The translations under genes were made by a program, and so were the position numbers. DNA of 64,000 nt, taken from Novosphingobium sp. GTDB lineage: Bacteria; Pseudomonadota; Alphaproteobacteria; Sphingomonadales; Sphingomonadaceae. Below the pieces are notes generated by a model, which was given only the letters and a program-made list of their open reading frames with translations, ran no database searches and had not been told where the DNA came from. Positions 32,354 through 43,616 of this stretch are shown here, in pieces (within the stretch, counting starts at the first letter, position 1; each line of letters begins with the position of its first letter). The stretch is taken from NCBI GenBank assembly GCA_017744735.1, contig JAGIAR010000002.1, positions 250,599 through 314,598 of the forward strand. Reading direction: 5' to 3'.

Positions 32354-34278
32354 TATTCGCCGATCTTCTCGTCCGGATAGATCGCGGTCTGCGCGGGGCG
32401 ATCGGACGAGACGCTGCCGCGATACATGCCGATATCGTTGATCGCGAAAGCCGGCCTGCCCGCCGGGCCCATGGCGATGAGCCCGCCGTCGCCGCCCAGC
32501 GCGCCGACCGACATGATCGTGTCATGCGCGGCGTCGGCGAGGGTCTGTCCCTTCCACGCGACCCGGTCGCACACCTGCCGCGCGGCGCTGTCGCGGATGA
32601 AGAATTCCCCGGTGCCGGTGGCCGACACCGCGCAGGCGCCGTTCTTGGCATAGGTGCCCGCGCCGATCAGCGGGGAATCGCCGATCCGGCCCCACTGCTT
32701 GCCGGTGAGCCCGCCGGTGGACGTCGCCGCGGCCAGATTCCCGTCCGCATCGACCGCGACCGCGCCGACCGTCCCGTACATGTGGGTCGGGTCGATTCCG
32801 GCGGTGTGATCCTTCTTCCATTCGAGGAACGAATTCCAGCGCTCGTCGGTGCGGAAGTAGGACGGATCGACCTGCACCACGCCCTGCTGCTTCGCGAAGG
32901 CATCGGCGCCGGGCCCGGTCAGCAGCACATGGCGGCTGTGGTCCATCACCGCGCGCGCGGCGTCGATCGGGTTGCGCGTGGAGGTCAACGCGGCGACCGC
33001 ACCGGCCCGCTGGGTCTTGCCGTCCATGATCGCGGCATCGAGCTGGTTGCGGCCTTCCGCGTCGAACACCGCGCCCTTGCCGGCGTTGAACAGCGGATTG
33101 TCCTCCAGCACGCGGACCGTGGCCTGGACCGCGTCGAGCGAGGTGCCGCCCTTGTCGAGCACCGCGGCGCCGGCCGCCAGCGCATCGTTCAGCCCGGCGC
33201 GATAGGCGCGCTCCTTGTCCGGCGTCATCGCGCCGCGCTCGATCACGCCGGCACCCCCGTGGATCGCCAGCGACCAGCGCGGCACTTCGGAAAGCTTGCC
33301 GTCCATCGCGCTGTAATAGCGGGTGAACAGCGGATTATCGACCGTCCCGTCGGGCAGGTGCAGCACCGAGTTCGGCCCGACGCCGACCACCTTGACCCGC
33401 GGCGCGTAGAGCGGCCCGCCGGACTTGAGCCCGCGCAGGCTGCTGCCGTCGAAGATCCAGGCGCTGCCGTCGGGCAGTTCGGTATAGAGCCGCGCGGTCC
33501 CGTCGGGCTCCACCGCGAGCGAGGCGGCCTGGTCCACCGCGACGCCGATCATCGGGCGCGCATCCGGCGGGTCGCCGGCCTGGGCCTTGGCGAGGAACGC
33601 CATCAGCCGTCCCTGCCGCTCGCGCTCCTTGAAGTGGGTGTCGGTGATCGCGCGGGCGAGCAGCGGCAGGTGGAGGAAGTCCTTCTCGATCGTCACCGCC
33701 GGGCCGAACGGATCGGCCAGCGCTTCCGGACTGGTGACGCTGCCGCCGTCCATCGCCCCGTAGAGCGCCTCGCCCAGCATCGCCAGCCCGGCGCTGGTTC
33801 CGGCGATCGGCTTGCCCGCGGCGACGTGGGCGTCGAGGATCTTCGCGACCTCGGTGCCCTTCCAGAAGCGCACGTAGTTCGACTGGTCGCCCCCGGCGAT
33901 GAAGATCCCGTCCGCCTTGCGCAGCGCGGCAAGCACCTTCGGGTCCGACGCGGCCTTGCGGTCGGAGAAGACGAAGGTCTCGGCCGAAAGGATCCCGCCG
34001 ATCTTGTCGTAGAACTCCTCCCCGTCCTCGCCGCCGTAAGAGGCGCGCAGCACCACGATGTGGCCGTTTCCGGCGTGGCGGAAGAACCACCGCAAGGCAT
34101 CGTAATCCCAGTCGCCCCCGCCCATCAGCAGCATCCCGCCGCCATGCGCACCGGTGGTCGGCGCGGCGAGATCGCCGATCGCGTAATGCTTGTAGCTGGG
34201 GTCTTTCGCCGCCGCGGGCGTGAGACCGGCGAGCGACAACGCCAATGCGAGGAGTAGCTGCCCGAACCTTTTTGCCAT
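32353..34278 (-). CDS. Exported cyanophycinase-like / isoaspartyl peptidase fusion
   Basis: A 641-residue two-domain protein. Residues 1-24 (MAKRFGQLLLALALSLAGLT, then PAAA) are a signal peptide. Residues about 30-325 are a peptidase S51/cyanophycinase-like domain: MLLMGGGDWDYDALRW, IFIAGGDQSNYVRFW and nucleophile S162 in IAGTSAGLAML. Residues about 333-641 are an Ntn-type isoaspartyl peptidase/asparaginase: LAIHGGAGVIERGAMT, NPLFNAGKGAVFD, self-cleavage Thr 503 in HMYGTVGAVAVD, and STGGLTGKQWGRIGDSPLIG. Cyanophycinase releases beta-Asp-Arg dipeptides and isoaspartyl dipeptidase splits them, so the fusion joins both steps in the periplasm or outside the cell. GGAGG lies 11 bases upstream of the ATG. 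Divergent from a TonB-dependent receptor and coupled to Lrp. Other isoaspartyl peptides are an alternative substrate. Confidence 0.9.
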   Translation of the reverse strand: MAKRFGQLLLALALSLAGLTPAAAKDPSYKHYAIGDLAAPTTGAHGGGMLLMGGGDWDYDALRWFFRHAGNGHIVVLRASYGGEDGEEFYDKIGGILSAETFVFSDRKAASDPKVLAALRKADGIFIAGGDQSNYVRFWKGTEVAKILDAHVAAGKPIAGTSAGLAMLGEALYGAMDGGSVTSPEALADPFGPAVTIEKDFLHLPLLARAITDTHFKERERQGRLMAFLAKAQAGDPPDARPMIGVAVDQAASLAVEPDGTARLYTELPDGSAWIFDGSSLRGLKSGGPLYAPRVKVVGVGPNSVLHLPDGTVDNPLFTRYYSAMDGKLSEVPRWSLAIHGGAGVIERGAMTPDKERAYRAGLNDALAAGAAVLDKGGTSLDAVQATVRVLEDNPLFNAGKGAVFDAEGRNQLDAAIMDGKTQRAGAVAALTSTRNPIDAARAVMDHSRHVLLTGPGADAFAKQQGVVQVDPSYFRTDERWNSFLEWKKDHTAGIDPTHMYGTVGAVAVDADGNLAAATSTGGLTGKQWGRIGDSPLIGAGTYAKNGACAVSATGTGEFFIRDSAARQVCDRVAWKGQTLADAAHDTIMSVGALGGDGGLIAMGPAGRPAFAINDIGMYRGSVSSDRPAQTAIYPDEKIGE

Positions 34279-34325
34279 CGACCGATCGCCTCCAAACCGA
34301 CGCTATGAGTGAAACGGGACACATG

Positions 34326-34358
34326 TTGACAGGAAAATCAGGCAATATGAATGCCTGA
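34326..34358. promoter_or_regulatory. Promoter/operator region between peptidase fusion and TonB receptor
   Basis: TTGACA, a perfect sigma70 -35 hexamer, is at 34326-34331 on the plus strand. It overlaps the start of a dyad, TCAGGCA (34338-34344) / TGCCTGA (34352-34358) around ATATGAA. The surrounding 34320-34390 DNA is AT-rich. The dyad is placed to control both divergent genes; the adjacent Lrp/AsnC regulator is a candidate binder. A clear -10 at 16-18 bases is not seen. Confidence 0.4.
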
Positions 34359-34460
34359 ATCGTCATAATGATTGAAATATTCCGTTATCTTTGGTCAATG
34401 CTGCGACATGAAGCGGAATCGGAGGGGGCCCCGCTTCGCACTGAAACATGGGGACTTTCA

Positions 34461-37304
<2,844 letters not shown>

Positions 37305-37319
37305 CTGAAATCCTGCGCT

Positions 37320-37345
37320 CCCCCGATTGCGCTGTCGGTCGGGGG
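37320..37345 (+). terminator. Hairpin downstream of the TonB receptor
   Basis: CCCCCGA (37320-37326) pairs with TCGGGGG (37339-37345), loop 12 bases, beginning 16 bases after the receptor stop. No T-run follows, so it is a possible terminator only. Confidence 0.4.
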
Positions 37346-37475
37346 GCGTCCTTGCTAGTTTCCACTGCAACGAAGGCCGAATCGGTTGATCGATCGGCCC
37401 GTTCCGGCCGCGTCGGGCCGCATCGATCCGGGAGTATCCGAACGCATTTCATCGCACGAGACGGGGGGTATCGAC

Positions 37476-38297
37476 ATGCAGGAAGCGACGTTCCAGAGTT
37501 CCGACGGGCTCACCATCTTCTATCGCTCATGGCAGCCTGACGGCGCGCCGAAGGGCGTGATCGTAATCAACCACGGCTTCAACGCCCACAGCGGCCAGGT
37601 CGGCTGGACCGCCGGGCAGTTCGCCGCCGCCGGCTTCGCGGTCTATGCGCTCGACATGCGCGGACGCGGCAAGTCCGAAGGCAAGCGCTTCTTCGTCAAG
37701 GACGTGAAGGAGCACACCGGCGATCTCCACCAGATGGTGCTGCTGGCCAAGGCCGCCCATCCCGGGCTCAAGACCTTCCTGCTCGGCCATTCGGCGGGCG
37801 GCGTGGTGTCGGTAACCTATTCGCTGGATCATCAAGGCGAACTGGCCGGGCTGGTGTGCGAGGATTTCGCGTTCAAGGTTCCGGCGCCCGATTTCGCGCT
37901 GGCGATCATCAAATTCATCGGCGGGATCTTTCCCAACCTGCCGGTGCTCAAGCTCAAGATGGAAGACTTCACCCGCGATCCGGTGGCGCTCGCCGCGCTG
38001 CTGGCCGATCCGCTGACCAAGGACGAAACCCAGCCCGCCGCGACGGTCGCGGCGCTGGCCCGCGCGGACGACCGGCTCAGGGTGTCGTTTCCGCAGATCA
38101 CCCTGCCGGTGCTGATCCTGCACGGCACCGGCGACAAGGCGGCGCTCTACCAGGGCAGCCAGTTCTTCTTCGACCACGCCGGATCTGCCGACAAGACGCT
38201 CAAGCTCTACGAAGGGCACTACCACGATCTGCTGAACGACATCGGCAAGGAAGCGGTGATGGCCGACGTGCTGGGCTGGATCGACGCGCGCCTCTGA
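37476..38297 (+). CDS. Alpha/beta hydrolase (monoacylglycerol lipase-like)
   Basis: A 273-residue alpha/beta hydrolase: [14 protein letters not shown] (oxyanion HG), nucleophile S106 in [11 protein letters not shown], acid in [12 protein letters not shown] and His in [27 protein letters not shown] matches lysophospholipase/monoacylglycerol lipase relatives (Hydrolase_4). ATG 37476 ([19 protein letters not shown]) is chosen because homologous sequence starts there; the frame is open from 37386. It probably hydrolyses an ester of a small lipid or xenobiotic. It is the first of four co-directional genes (two hydrolases, a flavoprotein, a zinc finger). Confidence 0.85.
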   Translation: MQEATFQSSDGLTIFYRSWQPDGAPKGVIVINHGFNAHSGQVGWTAGQFAAAGFAVYALDMRGRGKSEGKRFFVKDVKEHTGDLHQMVLLAKAAHPGLKTFLLGHSAGGVVSVTYSLDHQGELAGLVCEDFAFKVPAPDFALAIIKFIGGIFPNLPVLKLKMEDFTRDPVALAALLADPLTKDETQPAATVAALARADDRLRVSFPQITLPVLILHGTGDKAALYQGSQFFFDHAGSADKTLKLYEGHYHDLLNDIGKEAVMADVLGWIDARL

Positions 38298-38331
38298 CCG
38301 GGCGAAACCCCTTATTTCACAGGAGAACCCC

Positions 38332-39162
38332 ATGCCCACGATCACCACCAAGGACGGCACCGAGATCTTCTACAAGGACTGGGGCCCGAAGGACGCCCAG
38401 CCGATCGTGTTCCACCACGGCTGGCCGCTGAGCGCCGACGACTGGGACAACCAGATGATGTTCTTCCTCGGCGAAGGCTTCCGCGTGATCGCGCACGACC
38501 GGCGCGGCCACGGTCGTTCGAGCCAGACCGATACCGGCAACGAGATGGACACCTATGCCGCCGACGTCGCCGAGCTGACCGACCATCTGGATCTCAAGGG
38601 CGCGGTCCATGTCGGCCATTCGACCGGCGGCGGCGAGGTGATCCACTATGTCGCGCGGGCCAAGCCCGGCCGCGTCGCCAAGGCGGTGCTGATCGGCGCG
38701 GTGCCGCCGATCATGGTCCAGTCCGATGCCAACCCCGGCGGCCTGCCGCTCTCGGTGTTCGACGGCTTCCGTTCGGCCCAGATCGCCAGCCGTTCGCAGT
38801 TCTTCCTCGATGTCGCTTCGGGCCCGTTCTACGGCTTCAACCGCGAAGGCGCGAACGTCAGCCAGGGCGCGATCTGGAACTGGTGGCGCCAGGGGATGAT
38901 GGGCGGGACCAAGGCCCATTACGACTGCATCAAGGCGTTCAGCGAAACCGACTTCACCGAGGACATGAAAAGCGTCGACGTGCCGGTGTTCCTGATGCAC
39001 GGCGAGGACGACCAGATCGTGCCGATCGCGGATTCGGCGCTGCTCGGGATCAAGCTGCTCAAGCACGGTTCGATCAAGACCTACCCCGGCCTGCCGCATG
39101 GCATGTGCACGACCCATCCGGACGTCGTAAACCCCGACCTGCTGGCTTTCATCAAGGAATAG
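38332..39162 (+). CDS. Alpha/beta hydrolase (perhydrolase / non-heme chloroperoxidase-like)
   Basis: A 276-residue enzyme of the cofactor-free haloperoxidase or arylesterase group. It starts [20 protein letters not shown] and has [26 protein letters not shown], nucleophile S97 in [10 protein letters not shown], Asp in [11 protein letters not shown] and His in [12 protein letters not shown], the full triad with near-canonical spacing. ACAGGAG lies upstream of the ATG. Such enzymes hydrolyse esters and can form peracids; the haloperoxidase name is historical. It is 34 bases after the other hydrolase and 7 bases before the flavoprotein gene. Confidence 0.88.
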   Translation: MPTITTKDGTEIFYKDWGPKDAQPIVFHHGWPLSADDWDNQMMFFLGEGFRVIAHDRRGHGRSSQTDTGNEMDTYAADVAELTDHLDLKGAVHVGHSTGGGEVIHYVARAKPGRVAKAVLIGAVPPIMVQSDANPGGLPLSVFDGFRSAQIASRSQFFLDVASGPFYGFNREGANVSQGAIWNWWRQGMMGGTKAHYDCIKAFSETDFTEDMKSVDVPVFLMHGEDDQIVPIADSALLGIKLLKHGSIKTYPGLPHGMCTTHPDVVNPDLLAFIKE

Positions 39163-39169
39163 GCTGCCG

Positions 39170-40852
39170 ATGGCACTACCGCCCCAGGCCGCCGCGATCA
39201 TCGAGGAACGCGGCGCACAGATGTTCCCCACCCTGCCGCCCGATGCGCTCGAGCGGCTATGCCGGTTCGGCGAGAAGAAGTCCTTCGCGCAGGGCAGCTG
39301 GGTGGTGAAAGCCGGCGAGGCCGGAATGGGGCTGATCGCGATCCTCTCGGGCGAGGTCGAGATCACCCAGAACAACGGCCAGATCGGCAATGCCCATATC
39401 GTCACCCACGGACCCGGATCGTTCATGGGCGAACTGGCCCAGCTTTCCGGGCGTCCTTCGCTGGTCGACGGACTGGCGCTGAGCGACGTCGAGGCGGTGG
39501 AGCTGCCGCCCGAGCGGCTGCGCGCGCTGCTGATCGCCGAGGCTTCGCTGGGCGAGCAGATCATGCGCGCGCTGATCCTGCGCCGGGTCGGCCTGCTGCA
39601 GACCGGCGGCGGCGGGCCGGTGATCATCGGCGCGGCCGAAGGCGGCGACGTGCTGCGCCTGACCGGCTTCCTGCGCCGCAACGGGCACCCGTATCAGGTG
39701 CTCGACCCGGCAAGCGATACCGCCGCGCAGGCGCTGATCGAGAAGTTCCATGTCGAGCCCGAGCAACTGCCCTTCGTGCTCTGCCCCGGCGGGCAGATGC
39801 TCCACAACCCGAGCGAGGACGTGATCGCGCGCTGCATCGGGCTGGTCGGCGCGATCGACCAGGACCGGGTCTACGACGTCGTCGTGATCGGCGCCGGCCC
39901 GGCAGGGCTTGCGACGGCGGTCTATGCCGGGTCCGAAGGCCTGTCGGTACTGGTGATCGATTGCCGCTCGTTCGGCGGTCAGGCGGGCGCCTCGTCGCGG
40001 ATCGAGAACTATCTCGGCTTCCCGACCGGCATCTCGGGCCTGGCGCTGATGGCCCGCGCCTACAACCAGGCGCAGAAGTTCGGGGTCGAGTTCGCGATCC
40101 CCGACGAGGCGGTGAAGCTGGAATGCGGCAACGATCCGCTGCGGCTGGAGCTTGCGACCGGGGAAACGGTCCAGACCCGCACGCTGGTGCTTGCCGCGGG
40201 CGCGCAATACCGCCGGCTCGAAGTCCCGGACCTCGAGAAATACGAAGGCAAATGCGTCCATTACTGGGCCTCTCCGCTGGAGGCGACCTTGTGCAAGGGG
40301 CGCAACGTAGCGCTGGTGGGTGGCGGCAATTCGGCCGGGCAGGCGGTGGTCTACCTGGCCGAGAACGCGCAGCGGGTGACGCTGATCGTGCGCCGGCCGC
40401 TCGAGGAGACCATGTCGCAATATCTGGTCGACCGGATCCGTGGGCTGAAGAACGTCGAGATCGTGACCGGATCCGAAATCGTCGCGCTCGAGGCCGATAA
40501 CGACTGCCTCGCCGCGGTCGTCACCCGCGACCGTGCGAGCGGGGAAGAAACCCGCCGCGAAGTGCGCGAACTGTTCTCCTTCATCGGCGCCGATCCCAAC
40601 ACCCACTGGCTGCAGACGTCGGGCATCAAGACCGATCCGCGCGGCTTCGTCTTCACCGGCGAGGACGCCGGCGGCGACGGAAGGCACATGCTCGAAACCA
40701 GCCGCAGGGGCGTGTTCGCGGTGGGCGACGTGCGGGCGAGCTCGGTCAAGCGGGTCGCTGCCTCGGTCGGCGACGGGGCACAGGTGGTGGCGGCGCTGCA
40801 CCCGGTGCTCGCCGCGCTGCGCGAACGCCATGCCGAGCTGGAAAGGGCCTGA
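39170..40852 (+). CDS. Cyclic-nucleotide-binding, thioredoxin-reductase-like flavoprotein
   Basis: A 560-residue protein of three parts: a cAMP-binding-like barrel (about 30-145; GSWVVKAGEAGMGLIAILSG, GPGSFMGELAQLSGRPS), a glutaredoxin-like domain without CxxC (about 152-225; VLRLTGFLRRNGHPYQVLDP), and a thioredoxin-reductase fold (about 233-555; VVIGAGPAGLATAVYAGSEG for FAD, VALVGGGNSAGQAVVYLAEN for NADPH). The reductase disulfide motif, CATC in true TrxR, is replaced by WASP in CVHYWASPLEATLC (C362 and C375 remain). It is therefore not a classical thioredoxin reductase. Such proteins are common in proteobacteria; the electron acceptor is unknown. It is followed, 2 bases on, by the UBP-type zinc finger. 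Confidence 0.9.
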   Translation: MALPPQAAAIIEERGAQMFPTLPPDALERLCRFGEKKSFAQGSWVVKAGEAGMGLIAILSGEVEITQNNGQIGNAHIVTHGPGSFMGELAQLSGRPSLVDGLALSDVEAVELPPERLRALLIAEASLGEQIMRALILRRVGLLQTGGGGPVIIGAAEGGDVLRLTGFLRRNGHPYQVLDPASDTAAQALIEKFHVEPEQLPFVLCPGGQMLHNPSEDVIARCIGLVGAIDQDRVYDVVVIGAGPAGLATAVYAGSEGLSVLVIDCRSFGGQAGASSRIENYLGFPTGISGLALMARAYNQAQKFGVEFAIPDEAVKLECGNDPLRLELATGETVQTRTLVLAAGAQYRRLEVPDLEKYEGKCVHYWASPLEATLCKGRNVALVGGGNSAGQAVVYLAENAQRVTLIVRRPLEETMSQYLVDRIRGLKNVEIVTGSEIVALEADNDCLAAVVTRDRASGEETRREVRELFSFIGADPNTHWLQTSGIKTDPRGFVFTGEDAGGDGRHMLETSRRGVFAVGDVRASSVKRVAASVGDGAQVVAALHPVLAALRERHAELERA

Positions 40853-40854
40853 CG

Positions 40855-41157
40855 ATGGAAGAATGCGCGCATCTCGATACGATCGCGGAAGTGACCCCCA
40901 GCGCGAAAGGCTGCGAGGAATGCCTCAGGATCGGCAGCCCCTGGGTCCATCTGCGCCTGTGCCGCAGCTGCGGCCATGTCGGCTGCTGCGACGCTTCCCC
41001 GCACCGCCACGCGCGGGCGCATTTCCATGCCACCGGCCATCCGATCATCGAAGGCTACGACCCGCCCGAGGGCTGGGGCTGGTGCTATGTCGAGGATGTC
41101 GAGGTCGAGCTGCCCGACCAGACGGCGCAGGTGGGGCCTATTCCGCGGTATATTTGA
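40855..41157 (+). CDS. UBP-type zinc finger domain protein
   Basis: A 100-residue protein consisting almost entirely of a ZnF-UBP domain: C4, H6, C20, C23, C36, C39, C44, and H50/H56/H62 in MEECAHLDTIAEV, GCEECLRIGSPWVHLRLCRS and HRHARAHFHATGHPIIEGYD. In eukaryotes this domain binds the free C-terminus of ubiquitin; bacterial versions are stand-alone and of unknown role. It is tightly coupled to the TrxR-like gene (stop at 40852, ATG at 40855). Its 3' end overlaps the convergent ABC transporter gene by 20 bases. Confidence 0.9.
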   Translation: MEECAHLDTIAEVTPSAKGCEECLRIGSPWVHLRLCRSCGHVGCCDASPHRHARAHFHATGHPIIEGYDPPEGWGWCYVEDVEVELPDQTAQVGPIPRYI

Positions 41158-42669
41158 GTTTGCCGTCGAGCCACTTCGCCGCCTGCGCCGGCGTCCGCTT
41201 GTCCTTATCCCGATCCACCATCCAGTTCGCCTGCCGCATCGCATCGATCCCGATCCCGCCGAGCAAGGGCTTGAGCGCCCCGGCCAGCTTCGCATCGCCC
41301 TTCGGCGCGAGCAGAAGCACCGCGTCGTAGCTCGGCAGCGCGTGACGGGGGTCGGTCAGCGTCACCAGATCCTGCGCCGAGATCCGCCCGTCGGACGAGA
41401 AGGCGGAGATCACGTCGGCCGAACCGTCCTCCAGCGCACGGTACATGAAGGTCGGACTGTAGGAGCGCTTGTCCGCGAACCGCAGCCCATAGGCGCGATC
41501 GACCGCCTGCCATTCGGGCCGGCTGAGGAATTCGAGATCCGACGCCAATTTCAATTGCGGTGCCTTGGCAGCAAGATCAGCCAAGCTGTTGATATGCAGG
41601 CTCTCCGCCCGGCTGCGCTTCATCGCGAAGGCATAGGCGTTCTCGAATCCGAGCGAGCCGGCGAGCGTCACCCCGTCGCGCTTCGCCAGTTCGCTCCTCA
41701 GCACCGACAGCATTGCCGGAGCCGGCGGATTATCCTTCCGCTGCAGCACATTGGCCCAGAGAGTTCCGGAGTAATCGACATAGACGTCGATATCCCCGGC
41801 CGCGAGCGCGCGATAGGCGATCGCCGAGCCGAGATTGTCGCGCCGCTCGGTCCTGTAGCCCGCGCGGTGCAGACGATCCTCGATCAGCCGGGCGAGGATA
41901 TATTGCTCGGAGAAGTTCTTCGCGCCAACCACTATGGTGCGCTGTCCGGTGCTCACCCCCGGGCCGGCAAACGCGAGCGCGGCAGCCGCCACCAGCAGCG
42001 CCAGCCCGGCACCCCAGCGCAGCCGCGAGCGGCGTGCCAGCCCGCTCTCGACCAGCGCCAGCAGCGCATCCGCAACCAGCGCCAGCACCGCCGCGGCGAC
42101 GCAGCCGGCGAGCACGCGCTGCCAGTCCTCGGTCTGGAGGCCCGAGAAGATCAGGTCGCCGAGGCTCGGCTGGCCGATGGTGGTCGCCAGCGTCGCGGTG
42201 CCGACGGTCCAGACGGTCGCGGTGCGGATGCCGGCGAGGATCACCGGCGCGCCGAGCGGCAGTTCGACCAATCGCAGGCGCTGGGCCGCAGTCATCCCCA
42301 GCCCGTCGGCCGCCTCGCGCAGCGCCGGGTCGATCCCGCGGATCGCGGCGACGCCGTTGCGCACGATCGGCAGCAGCGCGTAGACCGTCAGCGCGAGGCA
42401 GGCGGGCAGGAAGCCGAGCGCCGGGATCGCCCAGCCGGTCGTGCGCGCGAGCAGCAGCAGCAGCGGATAGAACAGCGCCAGCAGCGCAAGCCCGGGGATC
42501 GTCTGCGCAAGGCTGATCGCGCCCATCAGCGGGGCGCTCGCGCGGCGGTGGTGCGCGGCCCAGACCGCCGCCGGCAGGCCGAGCGCGCAGGCCGCCAGCA
42601 CCGCGCAGGCGCTGAGCAGCAGATGCGCCTGCATCAGCCGCGCAAGCTCGGCAATCGAGACGCCCCAGA

Positions 42670-42673
<4 letters not shown>
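41138..42673 (-). CDS. ABC importer, fused permease and substrate-binding protein (OpuC/EgtU type)
   Basis: A 511-residue fusion. Residues about 10-235 are an OpuC/ProW-like permease of about six helices (LARTTGWAIPALGFLPACLA, GLGMTAAQRLRLVELPLGAP, GIRTATVWTVGTATLATTIG). A linker helix (about 220-240) leads to the OpuAC-like binding domain (about 248-511; TIVVGAKNFSEQYILARLIE, GDIDVYVDYSGTLWANVL, SYSPTFMYRALEDGSADVIS). Such fusions import choline, glycine betaine or, in EgtUV, ergothioneine; the pocket cannot be assigned here. It is the last gene of the operon with the ATPase (ATGA overlap, 42670-42673), and its end overlaps the convergent zinc-finger gene. Confidence 0.9.
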
Positions 42674-43394
<721 letters not shown>

Positions 43395-43398
<4 letters not shown>

Positions 43399-43616
43399 GG
43401 TGCCGGGCTCTCGCCGGGAGTGGCGCTTTCCAGCCCCGGCTTCTCGGTCATCCGCCGGTCGAGCTCCTTCTGCATCGCCGCCTGCTCGGCCGCGAGCTGC
43501 TTCTCCTTGTCGGAATACTGCTGGTCGAAATCCTTCTTCCCGCATCCGGCGAGAACCAGACAGGCGGCGCAGAGGATCGCGGGGCTAATAGTCCTTGCGA
43601 TAGCGGAGACTGACAT
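43395..43616 (-). CDS. Small lipoprotein with charged helix
   Basis: A 73-residue predicted lipoprotein: hydrophobic signal and lipobox in LCAACLVLAGCGKK, then a charged, probably helical stretch DQQYSDKEKQLAAEQAAMQK and a Pro-rich end. The ATG at 43616 lies inside the end of the tamB gene, which overlaps it by 32 bases, and its stop overlaps the ATPase start. It is thus the link between the TamAB genes and the ABC transporter. No family is recognised. Confidence 0.75.
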
